A stretch of 64,000 bases of DNA, from NCBI GenBank assembly GCA_002840155.1, contig PGZH01000011.1, positions 124,001-188,000 on the forward strand, in the 5' to 3' direction. Source of the DNA: Gammaproteobacteria bacterium HGW-Gammaproteobacteria-13 (GTDB lineage Bacteria > Pseudomonadota > Gammaproteobacteria > Pseudomonadales > Pseudomonadaceae). The notes beneath the pieces are model-generated. The model saw only the letters and a program-made list of their open reading frames with translations. It was not told the DNA's origin and searched no databases. Shown here in pieces: positions 1 through 9,052 of the stretch. Position 1 is the first letter of the stretch. The number at the start of each line of letters is the position of its first letter. Position numbers and translations under genes: made by a program.

Positions 1-418
1 AGGTGTCGTCTGGCAGCAACGGGTAAACGCCGATGACAATATCTCCGACCAGATGCTTGTAGAGCACCTGATCGGTCAGCGGGAGGAGTTGGCGGAACGA
101 GCAATCTCCGCACTTGATCCGTGGCTTCTCACACACACCGGGTCGCCATTCATTGGCGCACGCCGGTGAGTAGCCCGATTTACCGGCCTTGCTTTCCCAG
201 CGCACGGGAAACACATCGGTTCGCCCCCGAAACAGTCGCCTGAACAACGCCAACTTGGCATCCGTGTCGAGACTCGAACTTATCAGTGGAGGCGGGCTAG
301 TCGGTTCAACTAGCGGCGGCTCGTCAGGCAAGCGCCACTCAACACCATGCGCGTCCAACAGCGCGATCAAGCGCGCATTTTCGGCCCGTAGATGCTCAAG
401 CAGATCATCACCACTCAT
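1..418 (-). CDS. TOTE conflict system primase-type protein, N-terminal part (cut by window edge)
   Basis: An open frame starts at ATG 418 and runs off the left edge, giving 139 residues without a stop. An in-frame TGA lies just upstream of the ATG, and an AAAGGTGG sequence serves as ribosome binding site. After a leader rich in acidic residues and proline come LFRRLFRGRTDVFPVRWES (about 58-76), SGYSPACANEW, GVCEKPR, KCGDC and VIGVYPLLPDD. I recognise this as the start of the archaeo-eukaryotic primase module of TOTE conflict systems, which normally continues into a superfamily II helicase. Cysteines 87, 96, 103 and 106 form a likely zinc knuckle. The family assignment comes from motif memory, not a search. 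The catalytic part lies outside the window, so whether the gene is intact is unknown. Confidence 0.7.
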   Translation of the reverse strand, partial: MSGDDLLEHLRAENARLIALLDAHGVEWRLPDEPPLVEPTSPPPLISSSLDTDAKLALFRRLFRGRTDVFPVRWESKAGKSGYSPACANEWRPGVCEKPRIKCGDCSFRQLLPLTDQVLYKHLVGDIVIGVYPLLPDDT

Positions 419-462
419 CGTGCCGAGACCACCTTTCAGTCATAGGGGAACAGCTGAGCCCG

Positions 463-750
463 CTATTTAAGACGCTCGGCTGCCTTGCGATAGGCCTGCT
501 CACGCTCACGGCGATCAACCGCGACCACAAACACCACCACCTCGTGGTCAAGCACCTGGTACACCAGGCGATAACCACTGCTGCGCAGCTTGATCTTGTA
601 GCAGTCCGGCAGCGAATGGAGCCGATTGGCTTCAATGCGCGGATTGAGTAAGACCTCAGCGAGCTTTTTCTTCAGCTGCTGGCGAACGGTATCACCCAGC
701 TTTTGCCATTCCTTCAATGCCCGTGCATCAAATTCGAGGCTATAGGTCAT
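463..750 (-). CDS. relE: RelE-family mRNA interferase toxin
   Basis: A 95-residue RelE/ParE-fold toxin that would cleave mRNA in the ribosomal A site. The protein opens with MTYSLEFDARALKEWQKL. The residues that matter in E. coli RelE are present at the same positions: Lys52, Lys54, Arg61, an Arg at 80-81 and Tyr87. The toxin therefore looks catalytically competent. Its start overlaps the end of the upstream antitoxin by 11 bases, the usual translational coupling in relBE operons. See the relB entry for why its regulation may be abnormal. Confidence 0.93.
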   Translation of the reverse strand: MTYSLEFDARALKEWQKLGDTVRQQLKKKLAEVLLNPRIEANRLHSLPDCYKIKLRSSGYRLVYQVLDHEVVVFVVAVDRREREQAYRKAAERLK

Positions 751-952
751 CCAGCGAGACCTTCACGCGCTGCGGAGCGGCCAGGCGTTCACGAACCGTG
801 GCGATTAACGCTTCATCTTCCTCGGTCATCAGCACCGGGCGAAATGGCAGCTGTCCGCGCTCGGCCACATACTGCAAAGCCTGGCGCATCAGTTCAGAGG
901 GGGTGACGCCGAGCTTTTCCAGCTCCTGGTAAGCACGCGCCTTAAATGACAT
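740..952 (-). CDS. relB: RelB-family antitoxin, N-terminally shortened
   Basis: A 70-residue antitoxin for the adjacent RelE. LEKLGVTPSELMRQ and the C-terminal RERLAAPQRVKVSLDDL match the RelB helices and the toxin-wrapping tail. E. coli RelB is 79 residues and begins with a beta-strand (SINLRIDDEL) that forms the ribbon-helix-helix DNA contact. Here the protein begins MSFKARAYQ, so that strand is missing, and an in-frame TAA lies three codons upstream of the ATG. Toxin neutralisation through the C-terminus could survive, while operator binding is probably lost. The truncation point coincides with the start of unrelated non-coding DNA. Confidence 0.85.
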   Translation of the reverse strand: MSFKARAYQELEKLGVTPSELMRQALQYVAERGQLPFRPVLMTEEDEALIATVRERLAAPQRVKVSLDDL

Positions 953-1689
953 TCGTATTTACAGTGACAGGGTAGCCGTAGTTTGGCAAGCGGGTTGGCA
1001 CCCCCGCCAGTAACACACCGACCAAGTGCCTCCTGACTGCGGCACCACACCCCAGGTGCCCGGTAGCCACATAATGCTGAAGTGGTCGCCAGCACCCTGT
1101 CCGCTGCGGGGAAACACTTAACATAGCGCCCGATATACGCACCGCTGGACTCGGGAATTTATTAACGTTTTTGTTAATAATTTTGCGCGTCACTCGTCTT
1201 GCTAGCCCCACCCACAGAACAGCCGCATCGGTTAGCTCCTCAGGCTTGCAGGGGAATGGCCATGTGCCTGCCCACTTTTTCAGGCAACAAAAAACCCGCC
1301 GAAGCGGGTTCTTTTCTGACCATTCAACATCCTGTCGATGCGTCCTAGCGATGGTCAATCATCCTTGATGCCGAGCACATCCGTTGCTCAGTAGATGGAG
1401 CTAGATTAGTGCCCGCAAGGCCATGCGGGAAGCGGCGAACAACGCCAGGCCATGTAAGCCATTCGCTATAGCAGTTGCTGAAAAAAACTTATCGGCAGCC
1501 CGCAACAAGTGGCTCTGTAGCGGCCTCAGGCTGACGTAACAGATCGTCTTTTGTAGCGAACCTGAGGGTGATTATTGACGCGCTTCATTTCGAAAAGATC
1601 GATGGCTGCAAAAAGCTATTAACAATTCTGATACGAAAATCTCGAAGGCGCCCAGCCTCACTCCCCCCGACTCCGCAGCCAAATAATGG
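953..1689. other. Non-coding stretch upstream of relBE
   Basis: No convincing gene is seen in about 740 bases. It contains an 8-bp perfect inverted repeat TTATTAAC/GTTAATAA at 1159-1166 and 1173-1180, and a strong terminator hairpin at 1287-1314 listed separately. The open frame on the minus strand at 942-1358 has no recognisable composition or motif and spans the terminator, so I do not call it. The stretch lies between two broken loci (the shortened relB and the jetC fragment) and is best read as recombined island debris. Confidence 0.5.
1287..1314 (-). terminator. Rho-independent terminator
   Basis: Stem AACCCGC/GCGGGTT (1293-1299 and 1304-1310) with loop CGAA. On the minus strand it is followed by six T residues. 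On the plus strand the tail TTCTTTT is weaker, so it may act in both directions. It follows the jetC remnant on the minus strand with no intact gene between. Confidence 0.75.
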
Positions 1690-2514
1690 CTAGCCCGCAG
1701 AGCCATGTGGATGCTTGCAGCGCCAGCGCCGATGGATGGATGACCTACTCACCAGATCATCAAACTCACTCACCGCTTGCCTGGCGTGCTCCTTGACCTG
1801 ACTTGGCTCCAAGACCAAGTCGCGGATTAAGCTGGTGAGATCATCAATTTTCTTCAGGCCCAGTGCCCGTGAGAGCAGGGCAGGGGCATTTCGATTCTCC
1901 ATCCGCAGCAAACGAACATAGGTCTCTTGGTACTCGGAAAACGAGTCAAAGGCTTCGACCAGTGGATCCTCTTTCAGGTGCTGCTTGAGCAAACGAGCAT
2001 TACCCTCACCAAATAAATGCAGCAGCTCCTCAAGTCGAAAATCACGCTTGCCCACTACAAACAGTCGCTTGAGATCGCTCAACGAATTACTCGCCTGCGT
2101 AATCCAGAACAACGCCGCGAGAGTGATCTCAGACCCGTCATCTGCTCGATAGAGCGCCCTAAGCGCTGTAGCGGTGGCACCTGACCGTTTTAGAAGAATC
2201 GCAGTTTCGGTTCCATCATGAGCTTTGCCATAGTTCCCTCTGATGTACGACATCAGTGTGCGATCTGCTCGATCCCCTTGTGCCGCCGCAATATTGAAAG
2301 AGGTTTTGCTGGAAGGTAACAACAGCGCCATCAAGCCATCGATCAGCGTTGACTTGCCTGCGCCGTTATCACCTGTAATCAGGGTGCCGTCAGGATCAAT
2401 CTTCGCCGTATGTAAGCCGTGGAAGGATCCCCAGTTGAAAACCGACAACTCAGCCAAACGGATCTGCCCAGAACTGAACAACTCATTAGGGCTAACAACA
2501 GGAGTCTCAAGCAT
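1690..2514 (-). pseudogene. jetC: Truncated Wadjet JetC (SMC-like ATPase), N-terminal fragment
   Basis: A 274-residue frame whose first roughly 255 residues look like the N-terminal ATPase head of the SMC-like JetC/MksB protein of Wadjet anti-plasmid systems. SVFNWGSFHGLHTAKIDPDG precedes a Walker A motif GDNGAGKST at residues 48-56. Full JetC proteins are around 1,100 residues with a coiled coil and a C-terminal head carrying the signature motif and Walker B; none of that follows. Similarity appears to end near 1745 at EFDDLV, after which the frame runs about 20 unrelated residues to a stop. It cannot be a functional loop-extruding ATPase. The ATG overlaps the end of a jetB remnant, as in intact operons. 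JetC is favoured over MukB or MksB by the neighbour, but I could not search. Confidence 0.72.
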
Positions 2515-2584
2515 CCTGCACCTCTCTATCGGAGTTCACCCCAGCATCTGTGGCAAGACGCTCATACTCGGCCAACAGCCGACC
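2507..2584 (-). pseudogene. jetB: JetB C-terminal remnant
   Basis: Twenty-five codons, read as GRLLAEYERLATDAG followed by VNSDREVQDA and TGA, end inside the first codons of the jetC fragment with an 8-base overlap (ATG at 2514, TGA ending at 2507). This is the gene order and coupling expected for jetB-jetC. A TAA codon sits directly upstream at 2585-2587, so everything N-terminal of this piece is gone. The assignment rests mainly on position and on the short LLAEYERL-type tail. Confidence 0.45.
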
Positions 2585-2596
2585 TTAACTCCTCTC

Positions 2597-2914
2597 ATGG
2601 ACGAGTGTGAAACCGAACTTCTCTTTAAAATTAGTGGCCGAGTAGAGGGACTGACTGATCGAGCACGACAGGCGATTAGTGTGCTACGTCTTGGCGATAG
2701 TGAGCAGCAAAATCGCGCGCTTATTCAGACAAGAAAACAACTTGTAGACGCATTGCTATTTTCTAATGGAATAGACCCCACTGATGGATTGGATAGCGAT
2801 GAGCTGCTTGAAAGCGTAATCGAAGATATTAACCAACCAATAAATGGCAAACTCAAACCATTCGCACCAGTGGTGGCAAACATTCTGCGCAGTTGGTTGT
2901 CCATCACCCCATAG
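2597..2914 (+). CDS. Hypothetical protein, possibly a C-terminal fragment
   Basis: An acidic, helical-looking frame of 105 codons starting at ATG 2597, with MDECETELLFKISGRVEG near the start and VVANILRSWLSITP at the end. Codon use is plausible for a real but lower-GC accessory gene. The frame stays open upstream through the antisense of the jet remnants, so the true start may have been lost at the junction near 2585. No Shine-Dalgarno sequence stands out. I do not recognise the family, and no function is proposed. Confidence 0.4.
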   Translation: MDECETELLFKISGRVEGLTDRARQAISVLRLGDSEQQNRALIQTRKQLVDALLFSNGIDPTDGLDSDELLESVIEDINQPINGKLKPFAPVVANILRSWLSITP

Positions 2915-3029
2915 ACGTATTCCCTAGCTACAGAGGCCTGCCCATTCATATCGGTGTAAATACCAAGCAATCTTTATCGCATAGCTATGTAGCAGCTGGC
3001 GATTAGGCTTTTAGACCGACCACTGAAGA

Positions 3030-3740
3030 TCACACCGCATCCCCAAACACCGCCCGCTCCAACACCTGGTGCTGCCTCTGCCAATCCGGCATATGGCTGG
3101 CCACCAGCGCCCAGAATGCTTTGGTGTGGTTCTTTTCCACCGTATGGCATAGCTCATGGACGATAACGTAGTCCTGTACGCTCGCAGGTAGCTCCATCAC
3201 ACGCGGATGAAACTCCAAGGTGTTGCTCGCATCGCAGCTGGCCCACCGGCTCTGGAAGTGACGGATCCGTGCACCCGTTGCCTGAAGTCCCGTTTCTCGC
3301 TGCCAGTGACGGACACGTACCAATAACTTCTCATGAGCACGATCCCGGTAGAACCGCTCAAGCAATGGCATCAGCACGTCGGGCAGGATGCTTGCCCCAT
3401 CCGGGCTATCCACGATGAAGCGCGATGCTGTGAAGGTGAGTCGGGGCTTGAGGATATCCGGCGTATGCCGTACCTCGGTGAAGTACGTACGCCCCGCATA
3501 GCGTAGGCGACTGCCCGTCACGATGGGTTCGCTGGCAAGGGGCTGATTCACCTGTGCCAGCTTTTCACGAATCCAGCGTGCACGACGCAGCACCAAAGCT
3601 TCTTGCTCAGGCTCATCCACCAGCGGCCCGCGCAAAAGCACGGGACGACCCCGTTCCACAGTCACGTAGTGGCGCTTGAGTTTACTATCGAGCTGGAAGT
3701 ACCACTCGATAGCCGTTTGGCCGTAATTCAAGACTGGCAT
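3030..3740 (-). CDS. YgjP-like (DUF45, M48-type) metallopeptidase
   Basis: A protein of about 236 residues ending in a zinc-protease core. VIVHELCHTVEKNH gives His195-Glu196-x-x-His199 with a third ligand His205, followed by KAFWALVASHMPDW, typical of YgjP/DUF45 (WLM/SprT-like) peptidases. An upstream conserved block IRHFQSRWASCDA is also characteristic. ATG 3740 is chosen; a GTG at 3749 would add three residues. It starts just after the hsdR stop (about 14 bases, or 4 if the GTG is used), so it is the last gene of the restriction-modification operon. YgjP-like genes commonly accompany hsdR; the substrate is not known from sequence. Confidence 0.85.
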   Translation of the reverse strand: MPVLNYGQTAIEWYFQLDSKLKRHYVTVERGRPVLLRGPLVDEPEQEALVLRRARWIREKLAQVNQPLASEPIVTGSRLRYAGRTYFTEVRHTPDILKPRLTFTASRFIVDSPDGASILPDVLMPLLERFYRDRAHEKLLVRVRHWQRETGLQATGARIRHFQSRWASCDASNTLEFHPRVMELPASVQDYVIVHELCHTVEKNHTKAFWALVASHMPDWQRQHQVLERAVFGDAV

Positions 3741-3753
3741 GGGTAACACCGCG

Positions 3754-6700
3754 TTAGTTTTTCAGCAAAATATCGAAGATTCGCTTGGCGTGATCACGCG
3801 CCACTGAACGCTCCCACCCCGCCAGAGGCATCAATACCCCGCGCAGGTGGTCTCTGAAATCAGGGTGTGTATCCGGCATTTTCTTCCAGTTTTCAGTCGC
3901 CAGCGCACGGTTCAGCATTTCATCTTCGAACAGCTTGGTAGTTGCCACTCTTGCCGTATCCTCTGCCAGTAACGCGGCAAGGTAGTGGTACACCGCTGAG
4001 TGCGCAGGCTTATTAAAACCGGTGTTGTCCTTGTCCTGAATCCGCTGGCTGAACAGCTCCAGTTGCTCCAGGAACTTGGCTTGGGTAATGCGCCCCGCCT
4101 TTTCCTCTTCCAGCAGCTTTTCCAGCTCCTCGGCGATCTTGTCGAAGAATGCTGGATCCTTGTCCTTGCCGGTGACGATGGTTTGCTTAAGCTGGTTTTT
4201 CATCACGAGGGCGCGGCTACCGGGGCTGGCCAGTTTCTTCAAACGCTCCATATCGCTGGCATCCAGAATCGACACCTCATGACCTAGCAGGCTCTTCGCC
4301 GGGCTGGCGGCGATGTACTCATCCAGCAGCTGTTGCAGCAGTGCGGACTCCAGCTTGGTGATGCGCTCTTTGTAGGTACTGCCTGGCAGTTTGTCCCGCA
4401 GCATCAGACGTATCTCACCTAACAGGGTGAAGTAGGGCTTGAAAGGAACACCGCGAACATCCGGCAGGATGATGTCCACTGAGCGGTTGAACTGCTTCAC
4501 CAGGTCGAGGAATTCTTCGACCATGTCCAACCGGGTGGCAGGATCGAGGAAGCGCTCGGCGTCGTCTTTGTAGGCCTCGCGCTGCTGGAAATCCACGATG
4601 TAACCGGCATTCTTGCCGGGCAAGGTGCGGTTCACCCGTGCGATGGCCTGCAACAGGGTGTGTTCTTTTAACGGCTTGTCGAGGTACATGGTGCCAACAA
4701 TCGGGGCATCCCACCCGGTCAGCAGCATGTCAGAAACGATGATCAGCCCGACGTTGTTCGCCTGCGGCTTGCCATCAACCCCTTTACTTTCTTCACCGTA
4801 GGGCAGGGGGAATAGCTTGCTGACAAAGTTGCCGATCTGCTCGGACGGCATGGCCACCGGAGTCTTTCCGGCTTTCACCTCGGCTTTGACCCGCTCCTCG
4901 ATGCTGCGGATCTTGTCTGCCTCTATCTCGTACGCTGCCGCCTCTTCCATGGCAGAAGCACCCGTACGGGAAGAGGTGATGCTGGCCAGGGAAATAACCA
5001 CCTTGCTGTCAAAAGTGGGCAGCCCTTTGTTCGCCCGTTCGACCATGATCGCATCGAGTAGATCCTTGTAGCGCACCGCCATATCGCGGCCATCGCACAC
5101 CAACATGGCCTTCAAACCTTTGGCCTTTACGCTGCTGAGGAAGTGCTCGACCAGATGCTCGGCGACCTGCTCCATGCGGTCACCGGCCTGACGCCAGCGG
5201 CGCAGCAGCTCACGCTTTAACTCGTGCTTACGAACTTCACTCTGGTCGGCGAACTGCTCTTTGAACGCGGTATCCAGCTCCGCATTGGCCGACAGCGCCA
5301 CCCAGGCATCCTGGTATTTGATCGGCAGGGTTGCACCATCCGCCACCGCTTCATGCAGGCGGTATTCGTCGATGTACTCACCACCACCAAACTCACCAAG
5401 CGTGTGTTTGTCCTCTTGCAGCAGCGGGGTACCGGTGAAGGCGATGAACTTCGCGTTGGGCAAACTGGCGCGCATAAAGGCTGCGAGGAAGTCGTACTGG
5501 CTTCGGTGGGCCTCATCGACCAACACATAGAAATTGGGTTTGGTACTCAGTACGCGGAAGTGCACCTTCTCCCGGCTGATTTCTTCCCACTTGGCCTTAA
5601 CCGGAACACCGCTCTCATCCACCGCCAGGTGGCGGACATTGCGCTCATGCACGATGAAGAAGTCCTTCTCCTCACGTATCCGCCGATGGCGGGTCGCTTG
5701 TAGAGCATCATCTTCGTCAGGCGTCTCGGCAGCCTGATCACTGGGCTGATCGTTCTCCTGGAACTTCTGCACCGTGCTGGTGAACACGCTGCCGTAGTCG
5801 TTGGACAGCATCTTCAGCAAGCCATCAACCGACACGGCCTGAATGGCATTGATGCCCACCGCATGGAAGGTGTCGAAGATCTGCTTATCGAGGTCTTTAC
5901 GGTCGGTCAGTACCAACACGGTTGGGTTGTTCAAACCCGTGCTATCGGCACGCAGCATCCGCGCGAGCAGGGCCATGGTCAGGGACTTGCCGCTACCCTG
6001 GGTATGCCAAACGACGCCGCCTGAAGGTTTCGGTGCGCACAGGCGCTCCACCGTTTTGCGCACGGCCCGCCATTGTTGATAGCGTGGCAGCTTCTTCACC
6101 GTCTTGCCGTCGCGGGTTTCGAACAACACAAAATGCGTGATCAGTTGCAGGAAGCGGCCCGGCTCAAACAATGCCCACAGCACGTTTTCCTGCTCACTTG
6201 GCGCCTCTCCTAACAGGGCAATAACAGCGTCAGTCTCCTGCGCCTGCAACCGATAGCGGGCGTAATACGCAGGTTTGGTAAGGATCGCGCCATACAGCCC
6301 TTCCCGCCGATTAAGCCCTACACATACCTGGTTGAACACAAACTGGGTAGGAAAGGTACTTTGGTAGCCATCCAACTGGCCCAGGGCTTCATCCAGGCGG
6401 TGATGGCTGGCTTTGCATTCGATGATGGCTAGGGGCAAGCCATTCACAAACAACAGCAGATCAGGCCTGAACACATCCCCATCCGCATTGCGCCCCACGT
6501 ACTGATCGACCACATGGAAGTCGTTGTTGCTGGCATCACTGGCATCGAAGAAGTGCACGCTGCGCGGTTTACCCTCGACGTCCTTCACCTGGATATCCGA
6601 ACGGTGAACCACCTGTTCCCAGAACGCCTTGTTGGCTGGCAACAGCTCATCATTGACGCGTTTACGTAGCTCGATAAGTGCGGCACTGATGAATACTGGA

Positions 6701-6816
6701 GCAAGGTGACGATGCTCAACCTGTACCTGGCTACCGGGCAGATGGGTGTAGCCCAACTTGATCAGCCAATTGATGGCAGGCAGCTCGACCCCGACCTTCT
6801 CCGGTGACTGGCTCAT
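3754..6816 (-). CDS. hsdR: Type I restriction enzyme, R subunit
   Basis: A 1,020-residue HsdR: the motor and nuclease subunit that translocates DNA and cuts unmodified foreign DNA in complex with HsdM and HsdS. The PD-(D/E)xK nuclease reads RPDLLLF then LAIIECKAS (Asp119, Glu133, Lys135). Superfamily II helicase motifs follow: Walker A TQGSGKS (about 272-278), DEAH at about 434-437, TGTPL at about 461, and [21 protein letters not shown] as motif VI. The length is normal and no lesion is seen. The start ATG 6816 lies 3 bases after the LOTUS-protein stop, so all five genes are probably co-transcribed. Confidence 0.96.
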   Translation of the reverse strand: MSQSPEKVGVELPAINWLIKLGYTHLPGSQVQVEHRHLAPVFISAALIELRKRVNDELLPANKAFWEQVVHRSDIQVKDVEGKPRSVHFFDASDASNNDFHVVDQYVGRNADGDVFRPDLLLFVNGLPLAIIECKASHHRLDEALGQLDGYQSTFPTQFVFNQVCVGLNRREGLYGAILTKPAYYARYRLQAQETDAVIALLGEAPSEQENVLWALFEPGRFLQLITHFVLFETRDGKTVKKLPRYQQWRAVRKTVERLCAPKPSGGVVWHTQGSGKSLTMALLARMLRADSTGLNNPTVLVLTDRKDLDKQIFDTFHAVGINAIQAVSVDGLLKMLSNDYGSVFTSTVQKFQENDQPSDQAAETPDEDDALQATRHRRIREEKDFFIVHERNVRHLAVDESGVPVKAKWEEISREKVHFRVLSTKPNFYVLVDEAHRSQYDFLAAFMRASLPNAKFIAFTGTPLLQEDKHTLGEFGGGEYIDEYRLHEAVADGATLPIKYQDAWVALSANAELDTAFKEQFADQSEVRKHELKRELLRRWRQAGDRMEQVAEHLVEHFLSSVKAKGLKAMLVCDGRDMAVRYKDLLDAIMVERANKGLPTFDSKVVISLASITSSRTGASAMEEAAAYEIEADKIRSIEERVKAEVKAGKTPVAMPSEQIGNFVSKLFPLPYGEESKGVDGKPQANNVGLIIVSDMLLTGWDAPIVGTMYLDKPLKEHTLLQAIARVNRTLPGKNAGYIVDFQQREAYKDDAERFLDPATRLDMVEEFLDLVKQFNRSVDIILPDVRGVPFKPYFTLLGEIRLMLRDKLPGSTYKERITKLESALLQQLLDEYIAASPAKSLLGHEVSILDASDMERLKKLASPGSRALVMKNQLKQTIVTGKDKDPAFFDKIAEELEKLLEEEKAGRITQAKFLEQLELFSQRIQDKDNTGFNKPAHSAVYHYLAALLAEDTARVATTKLFEDEMLNRALATENWKKMPDTHPDFRDHLRGVLMPLAGWERSVARDHAKRIFDILLKN

Positions 6817-6819
6817 TGC

Positions 6820-7704
6820 TTACTCCTGTTCCTTGGAGGTTTCCCTCGGACGACTGCGATACCAAACCACCGTAGCGCCATTATCGGCTTGGCTTTGCTT
6901 ACGAATTTCAAACTGCTGCGACGCATGGATGACATGACGCCAACTGCCGCAGCCATAGCGCTTGGGTGTTTGCTCGGGGTAGGTCTTGGAAATCCAGTGA
7001 ATGGCCTCGAAAAGAGGTGTCCACCCTGCCTGCGCCAGCTTGGTTTCCGCTTCACGTAAGCAGTTAGTTATACCGCTGCTAGCCCAGTGTACGGTGCCAT
7101 CCGGCCCAATACCGTTGATAACGAAATCCCTGTACTCCGGGGTCTGCATAAACGACACCATATACTGCCGGGCTTCGTCCATGGATTTAGCCCAATCGCG
7201 CAGCGTCAGGTAATGACCGTCAATGGTTTCGTTACTTTCATCGAGATAAGACTCGGCGGCTATACAGCCATCGACGCTCCAAAGGTCGAAGCGCTGAAGG
7301 AAGTGGTGCACCAACTCATTACGCAGGTCGACCAGCTCCTTGAGCGCAGCCTTGGTTTCGGCGTAGCGCTCCTCAGGTAACTCCATCTGGCAGCGGAAGC
7401 TGACCCATATCTGATCACTAGGCTCAGCCTGCTCTGGCTCATCAGCTAAGTCCGGCAGCTTCAGATAGCTCTCGGTCAGCATCCCCACCAAGGTGCCCAA
7501 CGTTTTCTTATGGGCACAGGCAACGTTCTCGTCGCGAATCGCCTGAAGTCGTTCCGGAGGGCCACTCAACTCACTATGAGCCACCATGGCTTTGAGCAGC
7601 CGCTCGTACTGCTGCAACTGCAACATGCAGCGCCCGAGCTTACGCTGTACGGTGCGTTGCAGGTCAGGTACAGGATCAGAGGGCAGGGGAATGATTTCGT
7701 CCAT
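6820..7704 (-). CDS. OST-HTH/LOTUS-domain protein within the type I RM operon
   Basis: A 294-residue protein. The N-terminal two thirds are helical, with RNELVHHFLQRFDLW in the middle, and resemble no enzyme I can name. The C-terminal segment (about 212-285) has the winged-helix pattern of an OST-HTH/LOTUS domain: LREAETKLAQAGWTPLFEA, then TPKRYGCGSWRHVIHASQQF and a hydrophobic basic end. LOTUS domains in other proteins bind RNA, often structured or hybrid nucleic acid. No NYN nuclease domain is fused. The gene sits 10 bases after hsdS and 3 bases before hsdR, so it is an integral member of the operon. A modulatory or RNA-sensing role is inference only. Confidence 0.7.
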   Translation of the reverse strand: MDEIIPLPSDPVPDLQRTVQRKLGRCMLQLQQYERLLKAMVAHSELSGPPERLQAIRDENVACAHKKTLGTLVGMLTESYLKLPDLADEPEQAEPSDQIWVSFRCQMELPEERYAETKAALKELVDLRNELVHHFLQRFDLWSVDGCIAAESYLDESNETIDGHYLTLRDWAKSMDEARQYMVSFMQTPEYRDFVINGIGPDGTVHWASSGITNCLREAETKLAQAGWTPLFEAIHWISKTYPEQTPKRYGCGSWRHVIHASQQFEIRKQSQADNGATVVWYRSRPRETSKEQE

Positions 7705-7714
7705 GAACCATAAC

Positions 7715-9052
7715 TCAGGCTATGCCAGTGGGGCTATCGAGCTTGACCCGCCATTCGCCGGTTAGCAGCTTTTGCATCAGACCACGCTTGAGTGATAAAA
7801 AACTTTCTCGCTTAGTCGATAGCAACCTCAGTTTTTCATCAACTGACACCAAGATGGTCGCAATACGTGCCTGCTCCTCATCTGGCGGCAATGGAAAGGA
7901 AAACTCCCGAATGCGTGTTAAAGCCAGTTTTGGCTGGGCATTTGAGGTCGCCTCCCGTGCTATCAAATCCTGAATAGCGTCGGAGCAAAGGCAATAGAAC
8001 AAGTAATCACGATTGATTTTGATATCTGTGAGCTTGTCTGCGTTCTCAGTCAAGTTTGCCCCATCGAGTTCTTCTGGGACAATTCCTACAAGGCCCAAAG
8101 TTCCAGCCACCGAGATAAAGATGTCGTGCTTGGAAATTGTGTATCGGGCGATGCTAGCTTGTACCTGAGATGGAACGTAAAGAATACCTGTGGGATCGAC
8201 ACCGCCCATGAACATATCGGTCACGCGAATATACGGGTAACCGGTGTTCTCTTCAGTCAGTGTCTCTCCCTTGGGTAGACGCTTTCCGCCCTTTACCTCA
8301 CAAACATCTCCTACAGTGGCAACCGTCCAATCCGAAGGAATACTCCCAAGTTCACTGTCCTTGAACTCCACATGTGGCTCCCAGCGGCCATTGGCATCTT
8401 GGGTGCCCACCCCCCGGCTGAACAGAGTTTGCATCAGGCCCTGTTTAAGGGTCTGAGTGGCCTCAATCTGGCGGGCAACCACACCCAATTTGTCGTCCAC
8501 AGCCGTGAGGATGGCGGAGATTTTTTGTTGTTCTGGGGGCGAAGGAAATGCTATCGAAAACGATGAAACATCCTTAAGACTGATGTTCGCCTGCGCTGAA
8601 CTCACACTGATTTGCGAAATATGACTCAGCTGAGTTTCGCTCGCCAGAGCAAAACGAAGATAAGGCGTATGTATTTGACCTTCTGGTCTAACGATAGCAA
8701 GTGCCTGATTCGTGTTTGCTGGTAGGTGATGTAGTTTGACTATAGCTGTTCTGCCAATTGCGCCGGCAATTGAATAAAGAATATCCCCTTCGCGCAACTT
8801 TGAACGCTTAAGAGCGTCGTGTGCTTCTTCAGAAATATGCGCAACCTTTTTTAGGTCTATATTTCCAAAACCATCAATGGATTCAACTTTGACGAAATTA
8901 ATTCCTGTTGGCTGGTAGGAAAATCCAACTGTAGTAGGAGTAGTGCCTTTTGTAATTACGGCGCAGATGTCACCAAGCCTTTTTACGTTCCAATCCCATG
9001 GAATCCATCCAACAGCAGTTTCCTGATATCCCGGTTTCCCCACCAAGCTCAT
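7715..9052 (-). CDS. hsdS: Type I restriction enzyme, specificity subunit
   Basis: A 445-residue HsdS with the usual two target-recognition domains. The first begins near IPWDWNVKRLGDICAVITKG (about 17-36), the second near LGSIPSDWTVATVGDVCEVK (about 232-251). Each is followed by a conserved helical spacer ending in LKQGLMQTLF and LKRGLMQKLL respectively. This half-repeat layout sets a bipartite recognition sequence, which cannot be read from the protein here. The start ATG overlaps the hsdM stop by 4 bases (ATGA). Parts of the recognition domains are lower in GC than their flanks, as is usual for exchanged HsdS segments. Confidence 0.95.
   Translation of the reverse strand: MSLVGKPGYQETAVGWIPWDWNVKRLGDICAVITKGTTPTTVGFSYQPTGINFVKVESIDGFGNIDLKKVAHISEEAHDALKRSKLREGDILYSIAGAIGRTAIVKLHHLPANTNQALAIVRPEGQIHTPYLRFALASETQLSHISQISVSSAQANISLKDVSSFSIAFPSPPEQQKISAILTAVDDKLGVVARQIEATQTLKQGLMQTLFSRGVGTQDANGRWEPHVEFKDSELGSIPSDWTVATVGDVCEVKGGKRLPKGETLTEENTGYPYIRVTDMFMGGVDPTGILYVPSQVQASIARYTISKHDIFISVAGTLGLVGIVPEELDGANLTENADKLTDIKINRDYLFYCLCSDAIQDLIAREATSNAQPKLALTRIREFSFPLPPDEEQARIATILVSVDEKLRLLSTKRESFLSLKRGLMQKLLTGEWRVKLDSPTGIA

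Noticed and set aside
942..1358. 138-codon minus-strand frame upstream of relB
   Set aside because: Spans a terminator, has no motif and no good start; composition not coding-like.
2243..2596. N-terminal extension of the frame at 2597-2914
   Set aside because: This part is antisense of the recognisable jetC and jetB remnants; only the part after the junction looks coding.
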